Assembly (NCBI GenBank): GCA_964354135.1
Contig: CAYGZA010000074.1
Span: 1-21,554, forward strand
Source: CAYGZA01 sp964354135
Lineage (GTDB): Bacteria; Planctomycetota; Planctomycetia; Pirellulales; Thermoguttaceae
Reading direction: 5' to 3'
Length of the DNA: 21,554 bases
Shown here piece by piece: positions 10,617-20,218 of this stretch. The position numbers were made by a program, and so were the translations under genes. Below the pieces are notes generated by a model. That model was not told the DNA's origin. It saw only the letters and a program-made list of their open reading frames with translations, and did no database searches. The first letter of the stretch is position 1, and each line of letters begins with the position of its first letter.

Positions 10617-11594
10617 ATGAGACGACTTGTCATCCTGCTCAGCGGTGTCCTGGTTTGCCTCGGATGTGGCCGAGAGCCTGCGTTCCGCGGGCAGCCCTTG
10701 AGCTACTGGAAACAGCGCGCCAAGGATGCCGACCCGGAGGTCCGGCGCAGTGCCGCGAACGCCCTGGGATCCTCGGGCTTCGAGGGCAAAGCAGCCATTC
10801 CGGTGCTGGATGGACTACTGAAGGACGGCGACGCGGGGGTCCGTCGCAGTGCCGCGCAGGGTCTAGGGAACCTAGGCCCCGCGGCCAAGGAGATAGTCCC
10901 GGCACTGGTCGGGGTACTCTCGGATAAGAACGAGGACAAGAGTGTTCGCGCGACTGCCGTCCTGGCACTAAGGAGCATGGAGCCGGAGGTCGATACGACG
11001 CTCCCCGCCATTGCCCAATTGCTGGCGGAGACAAACGAGGGCACCGAGCTTCGCATCGCCGCCGCCGCAACCCTGGCGAAGTTGGGTGCGGCAGCGGTAC
11101 CGGCACTGGCCGGTTCCCTCAAGGACAAGGAGGCGACGGTCCGTCAGGCCGGTGCCCAAGCCCTGGGGGACATCGGGGCGGAAGCGAAGGCCACCGTCCC
11201 TGACCTCATTGCCTTGCTCAAAGACCCGGAAGAATCGGTGCGCATCGAGGCCGCCGGAGCCTTGGGGGGCATGGAAAAGGAGGCCAAGGCAGCGATCCCG
11301 CAACTCATTCCCTTGCTCAAGGACGCGAAGGACTCGGTACGCGCGGCGGCCGCGGGGGCCTTGGCGCGGATGGGGCCGGAGGCCAAAGCGGCAATCCCTG
11401 ACCTCATTCCGTTGCTCGGGAGCCAAAACCAGTCGGTCAGTGTCGCCGCCGCGGTCGCCCTGGGAGAGATGGGCCCTGCGGCCAAGGCAGCGATCCCGGA
11501 ACTGACCAAAATGTTCAAGAGGGGAGGCTACGCCGCCGGCCCGGCTGCCCAGAGGGCACTCAAGCAGATCACAGGCGAGGCTTCGGCACCGTAG
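10617..11594 (+). CDS. Secreted HEAT-repeat (PBS-lyase type) protein
   Basis: 325 aa. The start at 10617 was chosen because GCGAGGAG lies 6 nt upstream and the protein then opens with a signal sequence, MRRLVILLSGVLVCLGCGREP. The cysteines at the end may be an atypical lipobox (VCLGC), so it may be an anchored lipoprotein. The rest is about seven or eight tandem HEAT-like repeats of 37-39 residues, e.g. DPEVRRSAANALGSSG, AGVRRSAAQGLGNLGPAAK, ATVRQAGAQALGDIGAEAK and ESVRIEAAGALGGMEKEAK. They form an alpha-solenoid, normally a protein-binding scaffold. The later repeats are so alike (KAAIPxLIPLL) that they probably arose by recent duplication. Partner unknown. It is convergent with glgC, 36 nt away. 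Confidence 0.88.
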   Translation: MRRLVILLSGVLVCLGCGREPAFRGQPLSYWKQRAKDADPEVRRSAANALGSSGFEGKAAIPVLDGLLKDGDAGVRRSAAQGLGNLGPAAKEIVPALVGVLSDKNEDKSVRATAVLALRSMEPEVDTTLPAIAQLLAETNEGTELRIAAAATLAKLGAAAVPALAGSLKDKEATVRQAGAQALGDIGAEAKATVPDLIALLKDPEESVRIEAAGALGGMEKEAKAAIPQLIPLLKDAKDSVRAAAAGALARMGPEAKAAIPDLIPLLGSQNQSVSVAAAVALGEMGPAAKAAIPELTKMFKRGGYAAGPAAQRALKQITGEASAP

Positions 11595-11630
11595 CCACGA
11601 CCGGCGTGTTCGGGAGACTTCTCGGGCCTC

Positions 11631-12884
11631 TCACGCAGTCGCCGGCTCGGCCTCCAGGAAGCGCTCGGTGCCTTCCGCCTTGGCGATGACGGTCACGCCG
11701 GCTTCGGTGATCGTGAAGCCGCGGGCCCGGTCGACTTCGGGGTCGTAGCCGATCTCGATGCCGGCCGGAATGCTGACTCCCTTGTCGATGATGGCCCGGC
11801 GGACCTTGGCGTGCCGGCCGATGTTCACGCCGGCGAAGAGGATCGAGTCCTGGACCTCGGCGTAGCTGTTGATGCGGCACCGCGGGCCGAGGATCGAGCG
11901 CTGCACCCTGCCGCCGGAGACGATCGACCCCGGGCAGACGATGCTGTCCAGGGCGAACCCGCGGCGGTGCTCGTCGGCAAAGACGAATTTCGGCGGGGGC
12001 AAATTGGCCTGGTAGGTGCGGATGGGCCACTGATCGTCGTACATGTTCAGCTCGGGGTCGACCGCGACCAGGTCCAAGTTGGCGTCGTAGTAGGCGTCCA
12101 GCGTGCCCACGTCCCGCCAGTAGAAGTCCTTCTTGCGGTTCTCGTCGCGGAAGGGGTAGGCGTAGACGCGGTTCGTGCGGATGATCGAGGGGATGATGTC
12201 GTTGCCGAAATCGTGGCGGCTGGTCCGCCGGGTCGCGTCGCGGCAAAGCTCCTCGAAGAGGTACCTCGCCGTGAACATGTAGATTCCCATCGACGCCAGG
12301 CAATGCTCGCCATCGCCCGGGATCGGCTTGGGGTCCACGGGCTTCTCCTCGAAGCCGATCACGCGGCTGGCGGTGTTGACCTCCATGACGCCGAACTGGC
12401 GGCTGGCCTCGGTCCGGCGGCGGCGAAGGACGCCGATCGTCACCTCCGCGCCGGTCTCGACGTGGCACTCCAGGAGCTTCAGGTAGTTCATCTTGTAGAT
12501 GTGGTCCCCGGCGAGGATCAGCACGTAGCGCGGTTTTTCCTTCTCGATCGTGTAGATGTTCTGGTAAACGGCGTCGGCGGTGCCCTGGTACCAGTTCTCG
12601 TCGATCCGCTGCTGCGGGGGGACGACGTCGGCGAACTCGCCCAGCTCGCGGCAAAAATACCGCTGCCAGCCCATGTTGATGTGCCGATCCAGGCTCATCG
12701 CCTTGTACTGGGTCAGCACCAGGAGCTTCCGTATCCCGCTATTGAGACAGTTCGACAGGGTGAAATCGACGATCCGATACGAGCCGCCGAAAGGAACTGC
12801 GGGTTTCGCCCGATCCCGCGTCAACGGCTCCAGCCGCGATCCTTTTCCGCCTGCCAGGATCACCGCCATGACCTGGTCTGTCAT
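11631..12884 (-). CDS. glgC: Glucose-1-phosphate adenylyltransferase (ADP-glucose pyrophosphorylase)
   Basis: 417 aa, normal length. It makes ADP-glucose from ATP and glucose-1-phosphate, the committing step of bacterial glycogen synthesis. The nucleotide loop VILAGGKGSRLEPLT (8-22) is followed by RAKPAVPFGG, SNCLNSGIRKLLVLTQYKAMSL, WYQGTADAVYQN, the catalytic LAGDHIYKMNY, IGFEEKP and DFYWRDVGTLDAYYDANLDL. A left-handed beta-helix region of hexapeptide character (SIVCPGSIVSGGRVQRSILGP) ends it. GGGGAG lies 8 nt before the ATG. At the position of E. coli Lys39, the fructose-1,6-bisphosphate activator site, there is Asp24, so allosteric control may differ. asnB lies upstream on the same strand, but a 229-nt gap argues against tight coupling. 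Confidence 0.97.
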   Translation of the reverse strand: MTDQVMAVILAGGKGSRLEPLTRDRAKPAVPFGGSYRIVDFTLSNCLNSGIRKLLVLTQYKAMSLDRHINMGWQRYFCRELGEFADVVPPQQRIDENWYQGTADAVYQNIYTIEKEKPRYVLILAGDHIYKMNYLKLLECHVETGAEVTIGVLRRRRTEASRQFGVMEVNTASRVIGFEEKPVDPKPIPGDGEHCLASMGIYMFTARYLFEELCRDATRRTSRHDFGNDIIPSIIRTNRVYAYPFRDENRKKDFYWRDVGTLDAYYDANLDLVAVDPELNMYDDQWPIRTYQANLPPPKFVFADEHRRGFALDSIVCPGSIVSGGRVQRSILGPRCRINSYAEVQDSILFAGVNIGRHAKVRRAIIDKGVSIPAGIEIGYDPEVDRARGFTITEAGVTVIAKAEGTERFLEAEPATA

Positions 12885-12940
12885 GTCGCATCTCCCCTTT
12901 CGTTGTCCGTCCTCCCGACAACCCGACGGCCCGCTGTGCT

Positions 12941-12969
12941 ATTGTAGCTCTTGATTCCCGGGGGCTAAA
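12941..12969 (-). promoter_or_regulatory. Candidate glgC promoter
   Basis: Minus-strand -10 TACAAT (12946-12941) with a weak -35 TTTAGC (12969-12964) at 17 nt. It gives a leader of about 50 nt before the glgC ATG at 12884. Confidence 0.35.
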
Positions 12970-13010
12970 GGGCGGCTCCCGCCAAACGTGTAGCCGTCAA
13001 GTGACAAGGC

Positions 13011-13038
13011 ACCGGGAGGGCGAGGCTCCCGCCGAGCC
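13011..13038. repeat. Dispersed-type palindromic repeat between asnB and glgC
   Basis: The sequence can form GGGAG-GGCGAGG-CTCCC or, alternatively, GGCTC-CCGCC-GAGCC hairpins. A shortened relative, AGGGCGGCTCCCGCC, lies at 12969-12983. I associate this GGGAGGGCGAGGCTCCCGCC type of sequence with high-copy intergenic repeats of planctomycetes; only this copy and the partial relative are in the window. Confidence 0.4.
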
Positions 13039-13113
13039 TTTGTTGGGGCCGGGTGCGACCGGGATTCCCGGCGAATCGAGCGGCGCAGGCACCGAGTGTG
13101 CAAGGCGGGGCGA

Positions 13114-15030
<1,917 letters not shown>

Positions 15031-15322
15031 GACCCATTCAACCTATTCTTTCTCGCCGCTGGCTGAATTCAATCCGCGCAATCGTTTCGCCGGTTTCGAG
15101 ATACTTCGGCAAACAAGCAAAGAACAAGGTCGAATCGTGGCGTGCCGATCAACACTTGACCAACGCGAATTCCTGAATCAATCGGTAAGTCATTGAAAGG
15201 CGACATGTTACGTCACAAGAAAACTGCGATTCCCACCTCGTGCCACGCAATACTGCCCGATATAATGACCGCTGCTACCTGGGCATTCGTGGTACCAGGG
15301 CTGGCCCTCAAAGTGTACAGCA
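15031..15322. other. Lower-GC intergenic spacer with an orphan -10 box
   Basis: About 290 nt, visibly more A/T-rich than its surroundings, between divergent asnB and the small plus-strand gene. A consensus TATAAT lies at 15261-15266, 56 nt before the ATG at 15323, but the -35 region is poor. No gene or RNA is recognisable. The base composition and the unusual genes that follow suggest acquired DNA. Confidence 0.4.
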
Positions 15323-15682
15323 ATGAAATCCGCTTGGCGTCAAATCTTCAAGAACACAGCAGCCCAGGCGGCCCGCACGTGCGGGGTGGAGTTCGGCGTG
15401 TTCTTGCGCGACTGGGGTTTGCAGGACTTCCTCCTCGAGGCGTTTGACCGAGGCGACTCTCCGCAGGAAATCGCCGCCCGAGCACTCGACCAACTCTGCG
15501 TGAAAGAGGACCCGTCGCGCGACATGCCAGTGTGTCTGACGGTCGCAGAGTTCTTGAACGAGACTGTTGGCCTTTCTACGGAAGACCCTCAGATGCAACG
15601 GCTGCGGGACCTTCGGCGAATCCTCGCGACTTCGGGCACCTACATCGCCTACCTGGAGTGGGCTAGGTCTTGGTATCCGTAA
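15323..15682 (+). CDS. Hypothetical protein, possible partner of the Panacea-like gene
   Basis: 119 aa, not recognised. It looks soluble and mostly helical, with acidic helix-rich parts (LQDFLLEAFDRGDSPQEIAARALDQL; LRDLRRILATSGTYIAYLEWA) and a Trp-Tyr-Pro end. There is no signal peptide or membrane segment. There is no convincing ribosome-binding site before the ATG, but a TATAAT lies upstream, so it may have a very short leader. Its last 20 nt overlap the 3' end of the minus-strand Panacea-like gene tail to tail. Because Panacea domains act as antitoxins, this could be a toxin partner, though TA pairs are usually co-directional. It could also be spurious. Confidence 0.5.
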   Translation: MKSAWRQIFKNTAAQAARTCGVEFGVFLRDWGLQDFLLEAFDRGDSPQEIAARALDQLCVKEDPSRDMPVCLTVAEFLNETVGLSTEDPQMQRLRDLRRILATSGTYIAYLEWARSWYP

Positions 15683-16250
15683 CGGGCGCTGGGTGCAGAA
15701 AAGCGTTCTCGTCTTGGGAGGCGGCTTCCCACGCCGCCTTCATCTTCTCAAGACTCCTGTCCCGTGATGCGTACTCATCGTCCGGGATGAGGTCGATGTA
15801 GATGTCGAGTTCCGCGCCGTCTTTCGCAAGATGCCAGGAACGCGAGAACTCGCGGGTCAACTCGCTTGACTCGCCGGCCGCCTTGTCCTGCACCAGTTGA
15901 ACTGCCTGCTGGATCGCCTGGACGGCATCGCCCGGCAACGCATCACCGCTCGGTTCCTTGCCCGTCAACCGGAATCGCATCGATTGAAACGGGCCGACTT
16001 GGACGTGATCCGTGGCGAGTAGGCCGGCATCTTTCATCTCCGCGATCAACTGGGTTCCCGAGTCGATTCCCGGTCCGTTGGGCATCTTCACGATCGGCCA
16101 GTCCGAGAGATACCCCGGTGCCGACTCGGCGTAGTAGAGATGAGCGAAGTAGAACGCCTTGTAGAGCCGCGTGGTGCCGGTCAACTCTCCGCCCGCTTGG
16201 CGCACAATCTCCGCAATGATCCGAATGGCGCGATTCTTGTCGGGCGTCAT
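15663..16250 (-). CDS. Panacea/DUF4065-like protein (antitoxin-type domain)
   Basis: 195 aa. RIIAEIVRQAGG then TRLYKAFYFAHLYYAESAPGYLSDWPIVKMPNGP (about 28-60) fits the Panacea core, in which a K-x-x-YFAH helix is followed by a W/K-x-x-x-GP strand. LTREFSRSWHLAKDGAELDIYIDLIPDDEY (131-160) fits the conserved C-terminal sE-x-sH...W region. Panacea (SocA-like) domains neutralise diverse toxins or act as proteolytic adaptors. The start at 16250 was chosen for a textbook site, GGAGGGAAAG, directly upstream; the frame is open to 16379 without another good site. There is no toxin next to it on the same strand; the only close gene is the convergent 119-aa unknown. Family assignment is by motif only. 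Confidence 0.6.
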   Translation of the reverse strand: MTPDKNRAIRIIAEIVRQAGGELTGTTRLYKAFYFAHLYYAESAPGYLSDWPIVKMPNGPGIDSGTQLIAEMKDAGLLATDHVQVGPFQSMRFRLTGKEPSGDALPGDAVQAIQQAVQLVQDKAAGESSELTREFSRSWHLAKDGAELDIYIDLIPDDEYASRDRSLEKMKAAWEAASQDENAFLHPAPVTDTKT

Positions 16251-16363
16251 CTTTCCCTCCTGCAAGTTCATGTTACCTTTCGGGTGCCGCGGCGGCAAGA
16301 ACGCTTTGCTGATCACACGAACCGCCCTAGCGCCCCACCCAAACGGGGCGGCGGGCTGTGTGT

Positions 16364-16392
16364 TTGCGTTGCTATCCATGGCCGCCTATAAT
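16364..16392 (+). promoter_or_regulatory. Promoter of the DUF1080 gene
   Basis: TTGCGT (16364-16369), 17-nt spacer, consensus TATAAT (16387-16392). It gives a leader of about 65 nt before the ATG at 16465. The same TTGCGT -35 occurs in the candidate promoter of the secretin-like gene. Confidence 0.6.
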
Positions 16393-16464
16393 CGACGCCG
16401 GACGTTGATCGTCGAGGCGTAGCGGCGGCTCCTTGCCCCGCGTGGTTTCTGTGGAGGACCAACG

Positions 16465-17460
16465 ATGAGACGGACCAAGAAGTATCTCCAGATCCTCGGA
16501 GCGCTTGGCATCGCCACGCTGGCCGTGGCCGTCGGCTGCGCGGCGCAGGAGATTATCGACCCGAAGGTGGCGGCCCAGGACCCGGACTTCCACGTCCAGG
16601 GTGAATACGTGGGCCAAGGAACGCTCTTCGGAGGGAACAAGGGGGAGAAGCTCGGCGCCCAAGTTGTGGCTTCGGGCGATGGGAAGTTCGACGTGTACGT
16701 GCTCAAGGGCGGGCTGCCCGGCGAGGGCTGGAGCAAGGGCGACAAGCGGGTCCGCCTGGAGGGCCAGCGGCGCAACGGCGCGATCGAACTGAAGGGCGTG
16801 GAGGTTCGCGGCAGGATCGCGGACGCGGGAATGATGTTGACCATCGACCCCAGGCATGGCGCGAATCTCAAGCGGACCGAGCGCCAAAGCCCGACCCTCG
16901 GCGCCAAGCCGCCTGAGAAAGCCAAGATCGTTTTCGACGGAACCAACGGCGACCAGTTCGACCACGGCGTGCTGACCGATTGGAAGACTCTCCTTTCCGG
17001 CTGCACGACCAAGGAGACGTTCAACGACTACACGCTGCACCTGGAGTTCTGCCTCTCCTGGATGCCCAGGGCCCGCGGTCAGGGCCGCTCCAATAGCGGC
17101 GTCTACATGCACGACTGCTACGAGGTGCAAGTGCTCGACTCCTTCGGGCTGGAGGGGCACGACAACGAGTGCGGCGGAATCTACAGCATCAAGCCGCCGG
17201 CGGTGAACATGTGTCTGGCGCCGCTGGTCTGGCAGACGTACGACGTGGAATTCACGGCGCCGAGGTACGACGCCGCGGGCAAGAAAACGGCCAATGCCAA
17301 AATGACCGTCCGGCACAACGGCGTGGTGATCCACGACGGCGAGCTCCCGCGCAACAACGGCGGCCGGGCGGGCGAAGGCCCGGGACCGCGGCCCATCCAC
17401 TTCCAGGGCCACGGCAACAAGGTGCAATACCGCAACATCTGGCTGGTGGAAAAGAAATAG
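16465..17460 (+). CDS. DUF1080 (3-keto-disaccharide hydrolase) exported protein
   Basis: 331 aa with a signal sequence MRRTKKYLQILGALGIATLAVAVGC, whose Cys25 in a VAVGC context is a possible lipoprotein anchor. Residues 28-150 form a domain I do not recognise (FHVQGEYVGQGTLFGGNKGEKLGAQVVASG, VRLEGQ), seen as an N-terminal extension in planctomycete proteins. From about residue 155 (IVFDGTNGDQFDHG...DWKTL) it follows the DUF1080 jelly-roll fold: YTLHLEFCLSW, SNSGVYMHDCYEVQVLDSFG, GGIYSIKPPAVNMCLAPLVWQTYDVEFTAPRYD, NGVVIHDGE, PIHFQGHGNKVQYRNIWL. The family cleaves 3-keto-glycosides or binds polysaccharide and is expanded in planctomycetes. GGAGG lies 8 nt before the ATG. The protein probably acts in the periplasm or at the surface in carbohydrate breakdown. 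Confidence 0.93.
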   Translation: MRRTKKYLQILGALGIATLAVAVGCAAQEIIDPKVAAQDPDFHVQGEYVGQGTLFGGNKGEKLGAQVVASGDGKFDVYVLKGGLPGEGWSKGDKRVRLEGQRRNGAIELKGVEVRGRIADAGMMLTIDPRHGANLKRTERQSPTLGAKPPEKAKIVFDGTNGDQFDHGVLTDWKTLLSGCTTKETFNDYTLHLEFCLSWMPRARGQGRSNSGVYMHDCYEVQVLDSFGLEGHDNECGGIYSIKPPAVNMCLAPLVWQTYDVEFTAPRYDAAGKKTANAKMTVRHNGVVIHDGELPRNNGGRAGEGPGPRPIHFQGHGNKVQYRNIWLVEKK

Positions 17461-17792
17461 CCTGGTTCCCTGGCGATTCTGGCGTATAATAGATGAAGGA
17501 TAGGTGCGATGAGGCTCGCCCCCGCCGCGGGTGGAGCCAGGAGGCGGCGAAAGCGGGTGATTTCGGCCGCAGCCTTGGGGCGGAATTTGCCGATATGTTT
17601 TGCTGGAACGTGCCGGCATCGGGGCGCCGGTCGAGGCATCGGATATAACCTCCCGTTTCGTTATTCCGACGGAGGTGCCAACCCTTTAGCGTGAGCCGGG
17701 GTCATCGAGGGCTTGTGGACGTACCACGCCCGATCCTCGTTCGTCTCGCAGCGACGCATCCGGTCGCAATTCGACGGGAGGTTTCCTTCTAT
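17461..17792 (+). other. Gene-free spacer with orphan -10; possible small RNA
   Basis: A consensus TATAAT at 17485-17490 (weak -35) lies just after the DUF1080 stop. Nothing convincing is encoded before the terminator at 17793-17835; the one short frame at 17509-17694 is Arg-rich, lacks a good ribosome-binding site and resembles nothing. A transcript from about 17497 to the terminator would be about 340 nt. It shows no signature of tmRNA, RNase P RNA or SRP RNA. It may be a small RNA or merely a long DUF1080 3' UTR. Confidence 0.3.
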
Positions 17793-17835
17793 CGCCGCCG
17801 CTTCCCTCCCAAGGGAGGCGGCGGTGTTGTTTCTT
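17793..17835 (+). terminator. Strong intrinsic terminator
   Basis: CCGCCGCTTCCC (17795-17806) pairs with GGGAGGCGGCGG (17813-17824) in a 12-bp stem with one G-T pair and a 6-nt loop. A T-rich tail, TGTTGTTTCTT, follows. It is the clearest terminator in the window and lies 335 nt beyond the DUF1080 stop codon. Confidence 0.75.
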
Positions 17836-17865
17836 GATCGCGGCCGAAGGAGCCTGCGCCGCGCA

Positions 17866-17896
17866 GACTTCCGAAGTCTCGGAGACTTCGGAAGTC
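17866..17896. repeat. Nested 31-bp perfect palindrome
   Basis: GACTTCCGAAGTCTC (17866-17880), one G, then its exact reverse complement (17882-17896). Each half also contains its own 13-bp palindrome, GACTTC-C-GAAGTC and GACTTC-G-GAAGTC, spaced by 5 nt. It lies in the gap between the plus-strand terminator and the 3' end of the minus-strand gene at 18039. There is no T-run on either side, so it is not an obvious terminator. It may be a dispersed repeat or a double protein-binding site. Confidence 0.85.
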
Positions 17897-18038
17897 CCTC
17901 AGAAAGCGGGGCAAAAAAGGCGCGAAGCCGAGACCGAGGGAAAAGACCTTCGAGACCGGAGCCCGGTGGACGGCGACCCCACGGGGCTTTCAGCCGACTC
18001 GGTGGATTCGATCCCCTCCCCGCGACACGATCGACTCG

Positions 18039-19529
18039 TCAGTCCTTCTTCTGCGGCTCTGCGCCTCGGCGGTTCTTGGAGCCCTCGGGCTTAGCGGCGC
18101 TGCCGGGCTCGGATGCGGGCTTGGGTTTGTCGGGCACGTCGCCGGCAGCGACCGGGACCGGCTTGGCGGCCACCCTGGGCTCGCTGATGCGGAGGCTGCG
18201 GACCAACTCCTCGTCGGCCCGGGCAAAGCGGTCCACGTACTCTCCCTTGACCGTGAAAGCGAGAATCACTTGCCGGCCCGAGCGGTCGGCCAGGCGGTAG
18301 TAGACCCACTGGATGGGCATTTGCGCGACCTCCCCCTGGATCACCACGCGGTACACGCGGTAGTCCGCGTCGCTGTGCGACTGCCCGGCGCGGACGAGCT
18401 GCCCGAAACTCTTGCCCAGCGATTGGCGGACGTCGTCCTGGAAGGCGGAGAGAGTCACCTCCTTGCCCTCGGGAGGTCGGCTTGCCGCGGAGATGTTGCA
18501 CTGGCCCACGTAGTCGCCCTCGTCGACCATGCGCAGCACGACGGTGTCTTTTCTCTCCTGGATCACGATCCAACGGCGGTCGTGGGCCAGCTCCCAGCCC
18601 GCCTCACGCGAGAGGAACTGAAGCTGTTTCGATTCCTCGGTCGGCACGGGTTTCAGGTCCTTGAGGGCCGCGTCGGCCAAGTGGACCGGTTTCTCCCCGG
18701 GTGCGACCTTGATCTGAAGCCGGGCCGCGACGTCCAGGCCGGGACCGACGGCCCCCGGGGGCCGCTTCTCTTGGGTCACCAGCCCGAACCAAGTGACCCG
18801 GCCGCTTTTGGTGTCGAAACGGTACTTTGCCTTGACCTCGATCGACGTGGACGCCCCGTCGGCGGTTCCCGCGACGGTCCCGGACATCTCGATTCGCGCC
18901 ACGCCGTCCGAGACCAGACGGAGCACGCTCTCCGCCGCGTTCGAGCTGACCGCGTCCAGGCCGCAGAGGGCCGCGAGCACCGCGTCCGGATGCTTCCACG
19001 TGTCGTTCAGCGCCACCGGCTTTCCGGGCAGGAGACGTTCCAGGAGCAGGCTGTTTCCCGGCAGGTCGAGCAGGTCCAACTCTTCCCGAGTGAGCATCCC
19101 GGCCGGGCTGAAGAGGGTTGCCTCTCCCCCGTCGATTTCAACGGCGATCGTGCGCCGCTGGTCCCGGAGCGTGGGCCGGATATCGTCGCCGCCCACGTGG
19201 ATCGTGGCCTCTGCCTTGTCGTAGTGCCGGACCGAGCGGAGGATGCCGCCGGCCTTGATGGGGACCTCCAGGGACTTCTCCTCGTACGTCAGGTTGGCCA
19301 CGGCTTTCATCTTCACCGGACTGGGCTTGGCGGCACCCCCGTTGGTCATGTCGCCTGGGAGCAAGTCGCCGCCGGCCTCCAAGACCACCTCGACGCGGTC
19401 GACGGTCCCGGCGGCACGCTTGCTTTCGAGCGGGTAGGTTTCTCGCGTTTTTGCCGTCGGCTCGGCGGCTGCCAGCGAACACACCGCCAGGAGGGGTGCA
19501 ACTCCCAAGGCAAGAATGAGATTCCTCAT
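18039..19529 (-). CDS. Exported protein of unknown function (planctomycete type)
   Basis: 496 aa with a signal peptide (MRNLILALGVAPLLAVCSLAAAEP). The next 270 residues look beta-rich and resemble planctomycete secreted proteins with no assigned domain (TYPLESKRAAGTVDRVEVVLEAGGDL, KMKAVANLTYEEKSLEVP, AVEIDGGEATLFSPAG, LDLLDLPGNSLLLERLLPG, ARIEMSGTVAGTADGASTSIEVKAKYRFD, TWFGLVTQEKRPPGAVGPGLDVAARLQI). A second domain (about 310-450) starts LQFLSREAGWELAHDRRWIVIQER and ends IQWVYYRLADRSGRQVILAFTVKGEYVDRF, which resembles stress-protein-like domains that carry a DUF1795/PsbP-type fold. The C-terminus is a Pro/Lys/Ala-rich tail. AAGGG lies 11 nt before the ATG, a loose spacing. No neighbour is co-oriented nearby. 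Function unknown. Confidence 0.82.
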   Translation of the reverse strand: MRNLILALGVAPLLAVCSLAAAEPTAKTRETYPLESKRAAGTVDRVEVVLEAGGDLLPGDMTNGGAAKPSPVKMKAVANLTYEEKSLEVPIKAGGILRSVRHYDKAEATIHVGGDDIRPTLRDQRRTIAVEIDGGEATLFSPAGMLTREELDLLDLPGNSLLLERLLPGKPVALNDTWKHPDAVLAALCGLDAVSSNAAESVLRLVSDGVARIEMSGTVAGTADGASTSIEVKAKYRFDTKSGRVTWFGLVTQEKRPPGAVGPGLDVAARLQIKVAPGEKPVHLADAALKDLKPVPTEESKQLQFLSREAGWELAHDRRWIVIQERKDTVVLRMVDEGDYVGQCNISAASRPPEGKEVTLSAFQDDVRQSLGKSFGQLVRAGQSHSDADYRVYRVVIQGEVAQMPIQWVYYRLADRSGRQVILAFTVKGEYVDRFARADEELVRSLRISEPRVAAKPVPVAAGDVPDKPKPASEPGSAAKPEGSKNRRGAEPQKKD

Positions 19530-20012
19530 GGCGAACTACCCTTAGGGTCAATGACGGTCGGAAAAAAAAGGGCGAGGTCGGACCAGCCCCGCCATCTCAG
19601 GACTGGGGGGACCGTAGTGGCTAGATCGACCCGCCGGGTTGGCTAAGTTCAACCGAAAGCATGGCTACTCCGGGGGAGGCTGTCTTGAAGTGACTTGGTA
19701 AACTGCGCATTCTGGGAAAATGCGATTGCGTCAGCCGCCTCGCTGAAGGCAGGAATTCGCGTCGGGGTAGTTCAGCGGGTGAAGCGACCCTGCTATGATT
19801 GATGTGGGCAGGGCATCTAATGCTACAGCACCAGGCTGATTGTCGCGAAAAGAGGGCAAGCGGGAGGGTCGATCAGAAGCAGGCCGGTTGAGGGCAGGTT
19901 TCTTCCTCTTCGGAGTAGGTCTTTTTTGGGCCTGGTGCCGAACATGCACCGGACCAACTGGTGTCTAGGTGCGTAGAGACTTAGACGGTCTGACAAGGTG
20001 GGGACTGGCGCC

Positions 20013-20135
20013 TACCTGTACCGGCCGTTAGACGGGGAATCGCGGCTCCCTGGGGTGCTAGACCCCCGTTCCGGAGGACACTTGCGGTGAAACGTTGGCC
20101 GATGCCGTTCACATTGGGGGTTTCCAGTACAGGTA
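20013..20135 (+). ncRNA. Candidate structured RNA with mutually exclusive stems
   Basis: A perfect 9-bp long-range pairing, TACCTGTAC (20013-20021) with GTACAGGTA (20127-20135), closes a 105-nt domain. Inside, GGGGT-GCTAG-ACCCC (20052-20066) can form a hairpin, or ACGGGG (20032-20037) can pair with CCCCGT (20064-20069), but not both. This is suggestive of a switch, though chance pairing in GC-rich DNA is possible. The sigma-factor start is 220 nt downstream. Confidence 0.3.
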
Positions 20136-20189
20136 AGGGGTGTTAACCTACCAACCCGAGAAATTCTGCCGACAATGGACGGATCCCCC

Positions 20190-20218
20190 TGGATTTTTAC
20201 AGCAATACATGTCATAAT
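20190..20218 (+). promoter_or_regulatory. Weak candidate promoter of the sigma-factor gene
   Basis: TGGATT (20190-20195), 17-nt spacer, CATAAT (20213-20218) in an A/T-rich patch, giving a leader of about 130 nt before the ATG at 20357. Half of the -35 positions mismatch, so this is tentative. Confidence 0.3.

Noticed and set aside
17509..17694. 61-aa open frame after the DUF1080 gene
   Set aside because: Arg-rich, with no well-placed ribosome-binding site, no similarity and typical shadow composition.
18270..19646. 458-aa plus-strand frame opposite the 496-aa exported protein gene
   Set aside because: The minus-strand frame has a signal peptide and globular sequence; the plus-strand frame is antisense noise rich in His, Arg and Leu.
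19761..19840. tRNA-like stretch (GTAGTTCAGCGGGTGAAGC resembles a D-arm)
   Set aside because: There is no GTTCGA-type T-loop, no proper 5-bp/7-nt anticodon arm and no acceptor pairing.
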